Shown here: positions 48,315 through 56,651 of the stretch, piece after piece
Layout: the number at the start of each line of letters is the position of its first letter
How positions within the stretch are numbered: the stretch's first letter is position 1
Assembly: GCA_036378155.1 (NCBI GenBank)
Contig: DASUXA010000082.1
Location: forward strand, 13,231 to 77,230
Direction of reading: 5' to 3'
From: DASUXA01 sp036378155
GTDB taxonomy: Bacteria > Actinomycetota > Actinomycetes > Mycobacteriales > Micromonosporaceae
Length of the DNA stretch: 64,000 nt
Translations under genes and position numbers: made by a program
Notes under the pieces: generated by a model
Told to the model about the DNA's origin: nothing
Seen by the model: the letters and a program-made list of their open reading frames with translations, nothing else
Database searches by the model: none

Positions 48315-49415
48315 GTGGTGGCGGCGGTGCGGTGGCGGTCAGGGACGGTCGTCGGGGTGGGCCGGCGGTGGCGCGGCGCGGTCGAGGTGTCGGTGGCCCT
48401 GGACCGGCGCGCCGACGACGACCCCGAGCAGGTACCGGGTCTGGCGTACCCGGAACTGGTCGGCGAACCGCAGCCGGGCGACCGGGTGCTGCTCAACCTC
48501 AACGCGCTGCGGCTGGGCCTGGGTACCGGCGGGTACGCGCTGGTCGTGGCCCTGCCCGACCGGCTGCCACCGGACCCTCCCGGCACCGGCACCCGCTCCG
48601 ACGGGCACGCCGTCAAGGCCCGGTACACCCCGCTGCAGCCGGTCGTGCTAGCGGTCGACGAGGAGGCGTCCCCACATCGGGCCGCCATGCTCGGCGCGAC
48701 CTCGCTGGGCGGCATGCCGGTCGTGGTCGCCGACCTGCACTCCGCCCTGCCGGCGGTGCTCGCCGGAATTCCACCGCAGATCCGGGTCGGGTACGTGATG
48801 ACCGACGGCGCCGCCCTGCCGGCATGGTTCTCCCGCACCCTCGACGGGCTGGGCGACCGGCTGGCCGGCACGATCACCGCCGGGCAGGCGTTCGGCGGCG
48901 ACCTGGAGGCGGTCACCCTGCACTCCGCGCTGCTGGCCGCCCGGCACGTGCTGGGCGCGCAAGTGACCGTCGTCACCCAGGGACCCGGCAATCTCGGCAC
49001 CGGTACCGCCTGGGGGTTTTCCGGCGCCGCCGTCGGCGACGCGGTCAACGCCGTCGCCGCGCTCGCCGGTCACCCGGTCGGCGCGCTGCGCGTCTCCCAG
49101 GCCGACCCACGGCCCCGGCACCGGGGCGTGTCGCACCACAGCCTCACCGCGTACGGGCTGGTGGCGCTTGCCGCCGCCGACCTGCCGCTGCCCGCCGACC
49201 TGCCCGACGACCTGGCTGAACGGATCGAGGCGCAACTCGTACCGCTGTGCGACCGGCACCGCGTGGTCCGGGTCGACACCACCGGGTTGGACCAGGCGCT
49301 GCGCACGGCACCGGTACGGCTGTCCACCATGGGCCGGGGCTTGGACGACGACCCGGTGTACTTCCTGACCTGCGCCGCGGCGGGTCGGCACGCGGCGAGC
49401 CTGGTCGACGGCTGA
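48315..49415 (+). CDS. DUF3866 family protein
   Basis: 366 residues. WRSGTVVGVGRRWRGAVEVSV at the start, YPELVGEPQPGDRVLLNLNALRLGLGTGGYALVVA, VKARYTPLQPVVLAVDEEASPHRAAML and VTQGPGNLGTGTAWGFSGAAVGDAVNAVAAL are the family's highly conserved runs. DUF3866 proteins are nearly universal in actinobacteria and usually lie beside pafBC or the proteasome genes, as here, but no function is known. It has no membrane segment. It is the only plus-strand gene within the proteasome-related block 44-50 kb. Confidence 0.9.
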   Translation: MVAAVRWRSGTVVGVGRRWRGAVEVSVALDRRADDDPEQVPGLAYPELVGEPQPGDRVLLNLNALRLGLGTGGYALVVALPDRLPPDPPGTGTRSDGHAVKARYTPLQPVVLAVDEEASPHRAAMLGATSLGGMPVVVADLHSALPAVLAGIPPQIRVGYVMTDGAALPAWFSRTLDGLGDRLAGTITAGQAFGGDLEAVTLHSALLAARHVLGAQVTVVTQGPGNLGTGTAWGFSGAAVGDAVNAVAALAGHPVGALRVSQADPRPRHRGVSHHSLTAYGLVALAAADLPLPADLPDDLAERIEAQLVPLCDRHRVVRVDTTGLDQALRTAPVRLSTMGRGLDDDPVYFLTCAAAGRHAASLVDG

Positions 49416-49472
49416 GCACGGTACGCTCCGTGGCGGTCGACGCCGCCCTGCTCGCCGCGCGGCGGCGGGCGG

Positions 49473-49691
49473 TCAGGACAGCAGGACCAGCGCCAACCAC
49501 CCGCCGACGAGCAGGACCAGCAGCACGGCGAGCACCCAGGTCGGGACGCGGTACTCCCCGCGCCGGTTGCGCTGGATCTCGGCGACGACCTTCTCGCGGC
49601 GACGCTGCGCCCAGCCGATCCGGGCCCCGCCCGGCGTGTAGCCGCGCGGGGTCTGCGGGACGTCCCGATCGGGGTGCTGCTCGTTCATCAC
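49473..49691 (-). CDS. Small tail-anchored membrane protein, unknown function
   Basis: 72 residues. The N-terminal 50 are polar and basic (RGYTPGGARIGWAQRRREKVVAEIQRNRRGEYRVP) and the C-terminus is one membrane helix (TWVLAVLLVLLVGGWLALVLLS) that ends the protein. It begins 4 nt after pafA stops, so it is co-transcribed with pafA. Similar small proteins occur next to pafA in related genomes as far as I recall. No domain is recognised. Confidence 0.75.
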   Translation of the reverse strand: MMNEQHPDRDVPQTPRGYTPGGARIGWAQRRREKVVAEIQRNRRGEYRVPTWVLAVLLVLLVGGWLALVLLS

Positions 49692-49694
49692 GCG

Positions 49695-51053
49695 CTACAT
49701 ACTCGCAATCAGCCGGTCGACCCGTTCGTCGTACGCCCGGAACGGGTCCTTGCACAGCACGGTGCGCTGCGCCTGGTCGTTCAGTTTCAAGTGGACCCAG
49801 TCGACGGTGAAGTCGCGCCGACGTTCCTGCGCGTGCCGGATGAACTCGCCGCGCAGCCGCGCCCGGGTGGTCTGCGGCGGGGTCTCCTTCGCCTCGAAGA
49901 TCTCCACGTCGGTGGCGACCCGGTCGACCTGACCACGCCGCTCCAGCAACGCGTACAACCCCCGATTGCGGCGCAGGTCGTGGTAGGCGAGGTCCATCTG
50001 CGCCACCCTCGGGTGGGACAGCGGGATGTCGTGCTTGCGCTGGTACTGCTCGATCAGGCGCAGCTTGGTCACCCAGTCGATCTCCCGGTCGACGCCGGAC
50101 AGGTCGCCGGTCTCCACCGCCTGCAGTACCCGGCCCCACAGGTCGACCACCCGCTTGGCGGTGGCGTCCGCGCCGCGCCGCTCGATGAACTCGCTGGCCT
50201 TGGCGTAGTACTCCTGCTGGATCTCCAGCGCGCTGGCCTCCTTGCCGTTGGCCAGCCGTACCTTGCGCCGACCCGTGATGTCGTGGGACACCTCGCGGAT
50301 CGCCCGGATCGGGTTTTCCAGGGTGAGGTCGCGCATCACCACGCCCGCCTCGATCATCCGCAGCACGATGTCGGCGCTGCCGACCTTCAGCAGCGTGGTC
50401 ACCTCGTTCATGTTCGAGTCGCCGACGATGACGTGCAGCCGCCGGTACCGCTCGGCGTCGGCGTGCGGCTCGTCGCGCGTGTTGATGATCGGTCGACTGC
50501 GTGTGGTGGCGCTGGACACGCCCTCCCAGATGTGCTCCGCCCGCTGCGACAGGCAGAACACCGCCCCGCGCGGCGTCTGCAGCACCTTGCCCGCCCCGCA
50601 GATCAACTGCCGGGTGACCAGGAACGGGATGAGCACGTCGGCGAGGCGACCGAACTCGCCGTGCCGGGAAACCAGGTAGTTCTCGTGGCAGCCGTACGAG
50701 TTGCCCGCCGAGTCGGTGTTGTTCTTGAACAGGTAGATCTCGCCCGCGATGCCCTCGTCGTGCAGACGCTTCTCGGCGTCGACGAGCAGACCCTCGAGGA
50801 TCCGCTCGCCGGCCCGGTCGTGGACCACCAGGTCGGTGACCGCGTCGCACTCGGGTGTCGCGTACTCGGGGTGGGAGCCGACGTCGAGGTACAGCCGCGC
50901 CCCGTTGCGCAGAAACACGTTGCTGGAGCGTCCCCACGACACCACGCGACGGAACAGGTAGCGGGCCACCTCGTCGGGCGACAGCCGCCGCTGACCCCGA
51001 TAGGTGCAGGTGACCCCGTACTCGGTCTCGAGCCCGAAGATGCGCCGGTCCAT
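49695..51053 (-). CDS. pafA: Pup--protein ligase PafA
   Basis: 452 residues, full length. RRIFGLETEYGVTCTYRG starts the glutamine-synthetase-like fold with catalytic Glu residues and NGARLYLDVGSHPEYATPECDAV as metal/ATP site. KNNTDSAGNSYGCHENYLV and PIINTRDEPHADAERYRRLHVIVGDSNMNE are diagnostic for PafA/Dop. It lacks the Dop-specific loop after the first motif. It attaches Pup to lysines of target proteins after Dop deamidates Pup. The ATG lies 6 nt after TAATGT. Confidence 0.97.
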   Translation of the reverse strand: MDRRIFGLETEYGVTCTYRGQRRLSPDEVARYLFRRVVSWGRSSNVFLRNGARLYLDVGSHPEYATPECDAVTDLVVHDRAGERILEGLLVDAEKRLHDEGIAGEIYLFKNNTDSAGNSYGCHENYLVSRHGEFGRLADVLIPFLVTRQLICGAGKVLQTPRGAVFCLSQRAEHIWEGVSSATTRSRPIINTRDEPHADAERYRRLHVIVGDSNMNEVTTLLKVGSADIVLRMIEAGVVMRDLTLENPIRAIREVSHDITGRRKVRLANGKEASALEIQQEYYAKASEFIERRGADATAKRVVDLWGRVLQAVETGDLSGVDREIDWVTKLRLIEQYQRKHDIPLSHPRVAQMDLAYHDLRRNRGLYALLERRGQVDRVATDVEIFEAKETPPQTTRARLRGEFIRHAQERRRDFTVDWVHLKLNDQAQRTVLCKDPFRAYDERVDRLIASM

Positions 51054-51059
51054 GAACAG

Positions 51060-51065
51060 ACATTA
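51060..51065 (-). promoter_or_regulatory. -10 hexamer TAATGT of pafA (leaderless)
   Basis: TAATGT on the minus strand precedes ATG 51053 by 6 nt. Confidence 0.6.
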
Positions 51066-51171
51066 GCCGTTACGGGCGACGATGTACCGCCTTGACGCGG
51101 CACGAGTGCGCACAGTGACAGGTGAGTAGACGGACCCCGCCGGGGCGCGGCGGGCGCGGAGACGCCACGGC

Positions 51172-51270
51172 GCGCCACGCGCGCAGACACCCCACGGGCG
51201 CGCTAGGCGCGCAGACACCCCACGGGCGCGCTACGCGCGCAGACACCCCACGGGCGCGCTACGCGCGCAG
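51172..51270. repeat. 28-bp tandem repeat at the rfbC 3' end
   Basis: Units starting GCGCAGACACCCCACGGG recur at 51181, 51209, 51237 and (partial) 51265, period 28. Each unit on the minus strand carries CTGCGCGCGTAG-like text, the last codons and stop of rfbC, and a GCGCGC-GTA-GCGCGC hairpin. Confidence 0.85.
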
Positions 51271-51855
51271 AGACTCGATGTACGAGCGGCACACCTCGTA
51301 GTCCGGCAGCAGTCCGGCGTCCAGCGAGTCGGCGAGGCTCGGGGCGGCGGCGTCCCGGGCGGACACGACCGGCTCGTCGGTCGGCCAGCGGATGCCCAGG
51401 CGCGGGTCGAGCGGGTGCACGGCGTGCTCGCGGGACGGGTTGTACGGCTCGGAACACAGGTACGTCAACGTGGCGTCGTCGGTCAGCGCGCAGAACCCGT
51501 GACCCAGTCCTTCGGCCAGGTACACCGCCCGCCGGTCCGCCTCGTCCAGCCGCACGCCCTCCCACTGCCCGAAGGTGGGCGAGCCGACCCGCAGGTCGAC
51601 CACCACGTCGAGGACGGCGCCGCGCGGACAGGTGACGTACTTCGCCTGGCCGACCGGCACGTCGGCGAAGTGGATCCCGCGTACCACCCCGCGCGCGGAG
51701 ACCGACATGTTCGCCTGGGCGAGACGCAGCGGGTGGCCGACCTGTGCGGCGAGCACGTCCGCGCGGTACCACTCCAGGAACAGTCCGCGCTGGTCGCCGT
51801 GCTGGACCGGGGTGATCTCCCAGGCGCCGTCGATGCTCAGCGGTCGAATCTTCAT
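51259..51855 (-). CDS. rfbC: dTDP-4-dehydrorhamnose 3,5-epimerase
   Basis: 198 residues. KIRPLSIDGAWEITPVQHGDQRGLFLEWYRAD, QANMSVSARGVVRGIHFADVPVGQAKYVTCPRGAVLDVVVDLRVGSPTFGQWEGVRL (catalytic His in RGIHF, Asp in VDLR) and LGHGFCALTDDATLTYLCSEPYNP are characteristic of RmlC cupin epimerases. With RfbB next door it makes dTDP-L-rhamnose for cell-wall glycans. ATG 51855 directly follows a 42-nt perfect hairpin and has no free ribosome site. Its stop lies inside a 28-bp tandem repeat that multiplies the gene's last codons. Confidence 0.93.
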   Translation of the reverse strand: MKIRPLSIDGAWEITPVQHGDQRGLFLEWYRADVLAAQVGHPLRLAQANMSVSARGVVRGIHFADVPVGQAKYVTCPRGAVLDVVVDLRVGSPTFGQWEGVRLDEADRRAVYLAEGLGHGFCALTDDATLTYLCSEPYNPSREHAVHPLDPRLGIRWPTDEPVVSARDAAAPSLADSLDAGLLPDYEVCRSYIESLRA

Positions 51856-51858
51856 GAT

Positions 51859-51900
51859 CCGCCGATCCTACTGCCCGCGTACGGGCAGTAGGATCGGCGG
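51859..51900. promoter_or_regulatory. 19-bp perfect palindrome abutting the rfbC start
   Basis: CCGCCGATCCTACTGCCCG, loop CGTA, then CGGGCAGTAGGATCGGCGG. It begins 4 nt from the rfbC ATG and would fold in the rfbC leader, or serve as a dyad operator between rfbC and rfbB. Confidence 0.75.
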
Positions 51901-52009
51901 GTGATCCGGCGGGTCCGCCACGCCGCTTACCCGATCGCCGCTGCGTACGCCGCCGACGGACGTCACCTGACGGTCCGCGACCCGGGCTTGTCGGCAGGCG
52001 TTCATCCCG

Positions 52010-52015
52010 TAGACT
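52010..52015 (+). promoter_or_regulatory. -10 hexamer TAGACT of rfbB (near-leaderless)
   Basis: TAGACT precedes GTG 52025 by 9 nt. Confidence 0.5.
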
Positions 52016-52024
52016 GCGCAACCC

Positions 52025-53011
52025 GTGAGGGTTCTGGTAACCGGCGGTGCCGGGTTCATCGGCTCGGAATACGTCCGCACGCTGCTGCGAGGCGGCTATC
52101 CCGAGCTGGCCGACGCCGAGGTGACGGTGATGGACAAGCTCACCTACTCCGGCAACCTGGCCAATCTCGACCCGGTGGCGGACCACCCTCGGTTCACCTT
52201 CGTGCTCGGCGACATCTGCGACGCGGATCTGGTCGACGACGTGGTACCGGGGCACGACGCGATCGTGCACTTCGCCGCCGAGTCGCACGTCGACCGGTCG
52301 ATCCGCAGCGCGGAGCCGTTCGTGACCACCAACGTGCTCGGTACCCAGCGGTTGCTGGACGCCGCGACCCGGCACGGCGTCGCCCGGTTCGTCCACGTCT
52401 CCACCGACGAGGTGTACGGGTCGATCGACGAGGGGTCGTGGACCGAGGACTGGCCGCTGTCGCCGAACTCGCCGTACTCCGCGTCGAAGGCGGGCTCGGA
52501 CCTGCTCGCGCTGGCGTTCCACCGCACCCACGGCCTCGAGGTGATGGTCACCCGCTGCTCCAACAACTACGGGCCGTTCCAGTTCCCGGAGAAGGTCATC
52601 CCGCTGTTCGTGACCAACCTGCTGGACGGGCGCACGGTGCCGCTGTACGGCGACGGCGGCAATGTGCGCGACTGGCTGCACGTGTCCGACCACTGCGCCG
52701 GGATCGACCTGGTGCTGCGCAACGGCAGGCCGGGCGAGGTGTACCACATCGGCGGCGGCACCGAGCTGACCAACAAGGAGCTGACCTCGCGACTGCTCGA
52801 GGCGTGCGGCGCCGGCTGGGAGATGGTCACGCCCGTCGAGGACCGCAAGGGCCACGACCGGCGGTACTCGCTGGACATCAGCAAGATCCAGCGGGAGTTG
52901 GGCTACCAGCCGCGGGTCGATCTCGACCGTGGGCTGGCGGACACGGTGCGCTGGTACCGCGAGAACCGGGCCTGGTGGGAACCGCTGAAGGACCGGGCGA
53001 CGCTCGGGTGA
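52025..53011 (+). CDS. rfbB: dTDP-glucose 4,6-dehydratase
   Basis: 328 residues. RVLVTGGAGFIGSEYVRTLL binds NAD (GxxGxxG), HFAAESHVDRSIRSAEPFVTTNVLGTQ carries the RmlB-specific pattern, VSTDEVYGSIDEGSWTED has the catalytic Asp-Glu pair, and SPYSASKAGSDLLALAFHRTHG the YxxxK. It converts dTDP-glucose to dTDP-4-keto-6-deoxyglucose. The gene is divergent from rfbC across the palindrome. The next gene on the same strand begins 154 nt later. Confidence 0.95.
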   Translation: MRVLVTGGAGFIGSEYVRTLLRGGYPELADAEVTVMDKLTYSGNLANLDPVADHPRFTFVLGDICDADLVDDVVPGHDAIVHFAAESHVDRSIRSAEPFVTTNVLGTQRLLDAATRHGVARFVHVSTDEVYGSIDEGSWTEDWPLSPNSPYSASKAGSDLLALAFHRTHGLEVMVTRCSNNYGPFQFPEKVIPLFVTNLLDGRTVPLYGDGGNVRDWLHVSDHCAGIDLVLRNGRPGEVYHIGGGTELTNKELTSRLLEACGAGWEMVTPVEDRKGHDRRYSLDISKIQRELGYQPRVDLDRGLADTVRWYRENRAWWEPLKDRATLG

Positions 53012-53043
53012 GCGCCGTGCCGAGGCGCGGCCGCCGGCCACGC

Positions 53044-53049
53044 TACAGT
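53044..53049 (+). promoter_or_regulatory. Possible -10 hexamer TACAGT before the DUF2304 gene
   Basis: TACAGT lies 116 nt before GTG 53166 in the gap after rfbB. Nothing else is recognisable in that gap. Confidence 0.3.
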
Positions 53050-53165
53050 GTCCTCGGGCACGACAGGTGGCACGCGGTCCGGCCGATCCCCCTCGACGAC
53101 CGGCACGGCATCCTGAGCGCCGCGCTGACAGAGTTGACCACGTCACCCTCGTGCGGAGGCGCGCC

Positions 53166-53510
53166 GTGAAGCTGACGATCGTGACCGGGCTGACCGGTCT
53201 GGCGCTGCTGCTGGTCCTCGTCAATCTGCTGCGTCGTCGGCAGTTGCGCGAGAAGTACGCGGTGTTGTGGATCATCGTGGGGCTGCTCATCGTGCCCCTG
53301 GCGCTGTTCCCGAAGCTGCTCGACACGGTCGCCCGGGCCTTGGGCATCGCCTCCGGGGTCAGCCTGGTGATGTTCCTCGGCATCCTGTTCCTGCTGGTGG
53401 TCTGTGTCCACCTGAGCTGGGAGGTCAACCGGTTGGAGGAGGAAACCCGGACGCTGGCCGAAGAGGTGGCGCTGATCCGGGCGCAGCGACGCCACGAGGT
53501 GTCGTCATGA
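53166..53510 (+). CDS. DUF2304 family membrane protein
   Basis: 114 residues. Three hydrophobic segments (LTIVTGLTGLALLLVLVNLL, EKYAVLWIIVGLLIVPLALFP, GVSLVMFLGILFLLVVCVHL) separated by short basic loops, ending in a coiled helix RLEEETRTLAEEVALIRAQ. The RRRxLREKYAxLWI motif marks DUF2304. Such proteins almost always precede a family 2 glycosyltransferase, here with a 4-nt ATGA overlap, and likely act as its membrane partner. Function unproved. Confidence 0.88.
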   Translation: MKLTIVTGLTGLALLLVLVNLLRRRQLREKYAVLWIIVGLLIVPLALFPKLLDTVARALGIASGVSLVMFLGILFLLVVCVHLSWEVNRLEEETRTLAEEVALIRAQRRHEVSS

Positions 53511-54208
53511 ACCCCGACCGCCGCGTCCTGGTCATCATCCCGGCGTGGAACGAATGCCGGTCGATCGGGGCGGTCATCCGCGAGGTGTACGGGGAACTGC
53601 CCTACGTCGACGTCCTCGTGGTCGACGACGGATCGACGGACACCACCGCGATCGCGGCGGCGGAAGCCGGGGCGGCGGTCGCCAGGTTGCCGTACAACCT
53701 GGGTGTCGGCGGCGCGATGCGGCTGGGTTACCGGTACGCCCGTGAGCACGGGTACGACGTGGCGATCCAGGTGGACGCGGACGGGCAGCACGACCCCCGG
53801 TACATCCCGAAGCTGGTCGACGTGCTGGACGACGCCGACATCGTGATCGGCGCCCGGTTCGCCGGCGAGGGCGAGTACCGGGTCGCCGGTCCCCGCAAAT
53901 GGGCGATGCGGCTGCTGTCCTGGGTGCTGTCCTGGCTCGCCGGGACGAAGTTGACCGATACCACGTCCGGTTTCCGGGCGTGCAACCGGCGCACCATCGA
54001 GCTGTTCGCGGCGTGGTATCCGGTGGAATACCTCGGCGACACGGTGGAAACCCTGGTCCGGGCCGCCCGGTCCGGGTACCGGATCAGGCAGGTGCCGGTG
54101 GCGATGCGACCCCGGCAGGCGGGTACGCCCAGCCACTCCCCGGCGCGCGCGGCGGTGTATCTCGGTCGTGCCCTGCTGGTGCTGCTGCTCGCCCTGATCC
54201 GCACCTGA
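53507..54208 (+). CDS. Family 2 glycosyltransferase (DPM1/ArnC-like)
   Basis: 233 residues. VLVIIPAWNECRSIGAVIREV, VDVLVVDDGSTDTTAIAAAEAG (DDGST nucleotide site), IQVDADGQHDPRYIPKLVDVL (DxD metal site) and TDTTSGFRACNRRTIELFAA are GT2 motifs of the polyprenyl-phosphate sugar transferase type. Two short C-terminal hydrophobic stretches (YLGRALLVLLLALI) may anchor it. Coupled to the DUF2304 gene. It probably loads a sugar on polyprenyl phosphate for use by membrane GT-C enzymes such as the neighbour at 54225. Confidence 0.9.
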   Translation: MNPDRRVLVIIPAWNECRSIGAVIREVYGELPYVDVLVVDDGSTDTTAIAAAEAGAAVARLPYNLGVGGAMRLGYRYAREHGYDVAIQVDADGQHDPRYIPKLVDVLDDADIVIGARFAGEGEYRVAGPRKWAMRLLSWVLSWLAGTKLTDTTSGFRACNRRTIELFAAWYPVEYLGDTVETLVRAARSGYRIRQVPVAMRPRQAGTPSHSPARAAVYLGRALLVLLLALIRT

Positions 54209-54224
54209 GCGACGCCGACGCGGT

Positions 54225-55730
54225 TCACCCGGTCGGGGCGGGCGCCGGTTCGTCGGTGCCGCCCCGACCGGCAACGACCTGCCGGGTGTGGCGGGCGGGC
54301 ATGATCTGGTGGATCGCCACGGCGCCGGCGGTCCAGAACGCCCACAGCGCCGGCAGCGCGTACCGCACGTCGAACATGGCGCCGGCGACCGCCCCGGCGA
54401 GCAGGGCGACACCGCATCCGAGCAGGAGCGGCATGCCGCGCCCGGCGGCGACGTCGGTGCCGCGTGCGCTGCGCGCCCGCACCGCCGCGACCAGCGCCAG
54501 TACCACCGCGAGGACGAGTGTCCAGCCCGGTGTCCGGGTCCACCGGTCGTAGCCCTGCAGCACGCCGCTCGCCCATGAGGGGCGTGGCGCGGCGTCGCGC
54601 GGCATGGTCTCGTCGAAGCCGGTACCGCTGGCGAGGTGCGGGTAGCACCAGTCCAGCGCGGGGCGACCCGGTTGCGGTACCCACAGCGTGTCCAGGCAGG
54701 CGTTGCGGTCGGTCGGGTCGCCGGAACGGAAGAAGTACCCGAATTCGCGGGCGACCTCGTACCCCAGGTCGAGCGGCTGGGCGGCGAACACCTTGCTGTC
54801 GAAGCTGGAGAAGATCGGGTCGTTCGGGGCGAACTTCGCGGCGGGGCTCTGCGGATACAACCCGTACCAGTCGGCGGCGTGCCGCTGCCCGAGCGGCTCG
54901 GCGGGGCACAACTGACGCTCCCGGGCGGTCAGGGTGGCGACCCGGTCACAGTCCACGATCTGCGCGGCGCGGCCGTAGAACCTGCGCGCGTTGTCGCCGC
55001 CGAGGCCGAACGTGCCGTGCTGCGCGGCGTAGATGCCGGCGTACCCGACGACGGTCGCGGCGACCACCGCGGCGAACACGGCGACCGCCCGCCAGCCGAC
55101 CCGCCGGACCAGCAGGTACAGCAGCACCAAGCCGACCAGCGGCAGTCCCACGGTCCGGGTCAGTCCCGCTGCGGCGAGCAGCAGCCCGGACGCGGCGCAT
55201 CGACCGACGCCGGGCGGGTCGCGCCACAGCAGGGTCACCAGCGCGGCGACCAGCAGCGCGGTGAACAGCACGTCGGACATCAGGTAGTGCTCGAACGCCA
55301 ACTGCCAGGCGTCCAGCAGCAGCGGCACGGTCGGTATCGCCGCCAGCCAGCCGGGCAGACCGCGACGCAGCAGGAAGGCGTACACCAGCAGCGCGGTACC
55401 GATGCCGATCAGGTGCTGGGCGACGGCGACCAGCGTGAACGAGCCGCTCGGCGCGAACAGCGCCAGAAACGCCGAGTACCCGAACGGCACGCTCGGATCG
55501 AGCACACCGGACCGGGCGGCGTGTACGTACAACTGGCTGTCCTGGTACACGAAGAACGCCGGCGGGTACGCGACGAGGTACAGCACGCGCAGCGCCACCC
55601 CGACGACCAGCAGGGACGCCAGGACGATGTGCCGGCGCAGGAACCTCGCCCACGGCGGACGGTCGCCGGACCGTACCGGGACGGTCGCGACGACGTCGCT
55701 TTCCGTGGTGCCGCCGATGCGAACAGTCAT
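54225..55730 (-). CDS. Multi-pass membrane protein, GT-C/ArnT-like
   Basis: 501 residues with about 11 hydrophobic helices. RHIVLASLLVVGVALRVLYLVAYPPAFFVYQDSQLYVHAARSG is reminiscent of GT-C glycosyltransferases, where an acidic residue in the first periplasmic loop (here YQDSQLY) is catalytic. A soluble loop (residues ~260-390, with cysteines in CDRVATL, QLCPAEP, NACLDTL, WCYPHL) follows helix 8, then four more helices. It is likely a polyprenyl-P-sugar-dependent transferase. It sits convergent to the GT2 gene and upstream of nothing obvious on its strand. Confidence 0.7.
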   Translation of the reverse strand: MTVRIGGTTESDVVATVPVRSGDRPPWARFLRRHIVLASLLVVGVALRVLYLVAYPPAFFVYQDSQLYVHAARSGVLDPSVPFGYSAFLALFAPSGSFTLVAVAQHLIGIGTALLVYAFLLRRGLPGWLAAIPTVPLLLDAWQLAFEHYLMSDVLFTALLVAALVTLLWRDPPGVGRCAASGLLLAAAGLTRTVGLPLVGLVLLYLLVRRVGWRAVAVFAAVVAATVVGYAGIYAAQHGTFGLGGDNARRFYGRAAQIVDCDRVATLTARERQLCPAEPLGQRHAADWYGLYPQSPAAKFAPNDPIFSSFDSKVFAAQPLDLGYEVAREFGYFFRSGDPTDRNACLDTLWVPQPGRPALDWCYPHLASGTGFDETMPRDAAPRPSWASGVLQGYDRWTRTPGWTLVLAVVLALVAAVRARSARGTDVAAGRGMPLLLGCGVALLAGAVAGAMFDVRYALPALWAFWTAGAVAIHQIMPARHTRQVVAGRGGTDEPAPAPTG

Positions 55731-55810
55731 GATCAGTGCGAGCGTATCGCCCGCGACGCATCGACCGTCGAACTTCCGCGGGCGTCACCCGCGAGGAGCC
55801 GCCTGCGGTG

Positions 55811-56599
55811 TCAGTTGCTGGACGCGGCGGTGTCGTCGTCGGCGCCGGACGGCGGTGCGGCTTCCGGCGACGCCTCCACCGCTGCCGGCTCGGCGGTCGG
55901 GGACTGCGACAGCAGCGAGGTGAGCGCCGCGCCGGTGATCCGGCGGAACGTTCGTCCCACCCGACGCCGGTCCAGCACCGCCACCTCGAGCTGATTCGCC
56001 TCCAACGTCCGTGGCCGGCCGCCCTCGCCGCCGACGCTGCCGAGCACCTCGACCGCCAGGTGCAGCGCCTCGGTCAGCCCCATGTGCTCGTGATGCCGCT
56101 CGCGCAGCACCGTGGAGATCGCATCCGCCTGGCCGCCCATCGCGACCGTGCCGTTCTCGTAGAACACCGAACCGTCGTAGGTCAGCCGGTACAACTCGTC
56201 CTGCTCGGGCGACGCGCCGACCTGGGCGACGCAGATCTCCACCTCGAACGGCTTGGACTGCTCGGTGAAGATCGCGCCGAGGGTCTGGGCGTACGCGTTC
56301 GCCAGGGACCGACCGGTGACGTCGCGCCGGTCGTACGAGTAGCCGCGCAGGTCCGCCAGGCGCACCCCGGCGGCCCGCAGGTTCTCGTACTCGTTGTACC
56401 GGCCGACCGCCGCGAAGCCGATCCGGTCGTAGATCTCGCTCACCTTGTGCAGGGCGGCCGACGGGTTCTCGGCGACGAACAGCACACCGTCGGCGTAGGT
56501 GAGCACCACGACGCTACGGCCGCGCGCGATGCCCTTGCGCGCGTACTCCGAGCGGTCCCGCATGATCTGCTCGGGTGAGGCGTAGAACTGCATTGCCAC
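55811..56599 (-). CDS. prcA: Proteasome subunit alpha
   Basis: 262 residues. MQFYASPEQIMRDRSEYARKGIARGRSVVVLTYADGVLFVAENPS is the gate-forming N-terminus, and KVSEIYDRIGFAAVGRYNEYENLRAAGVRLADLRGYSYDRRDV the alpha fold. PFEVEICVAQVG and DELYRLTYDGSVFYENGTVAMGG follow. A disordered Ala/Pro/Ser tail ends the protein. It forms the outer rings of the 20S core and docks the ARC C-terminus. GTG 56599 has GAGGAG 11 nt upstream; ATG 56593 is two codons later. Follows prcB by 52 nt. Confidence 0.97.
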   Translation of the reverse strand: MAMQFYASPEQIMRDRSEYARKGIARGRSVVVLTYADGVLFVAENPSAALHKVSEIYDRIGFAAVGRYNEYENLRAAGVRLADLRGYSYDRRDVTGRSLANAYAQTLGAIFTEQSKPFEVEICVAQVGASPEQDELYRLTYDGSVFYENGTVAMGGQADAISTVLRERHHEHMGLTEALHLAVEVLGSVGGEGGRPRTLEANQLEVAVLDRRRVGRTFRRITGAALTSLLSQSPTAEPAAVEASPEAAPPSGADDDTAASSN

Positions 56600-56651
56600 G
56601 GTGGACGGCTCTCCTCAGGCTCGGTTGGGGGACGAAGCAGACGGGTGGCGG

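Noticed and set aside
51172..51270. Repeat array considered as CRISPR
   Set aside because: Units are contiguous with no spacers and no cas genes are near; it is a tandem duplication.
53009..53169. Small frame between rfbB and the DUF2304 gene
   Set aside because: No ribosome site, no family resemblance, and it overlaps the likely promoter of the next gene.
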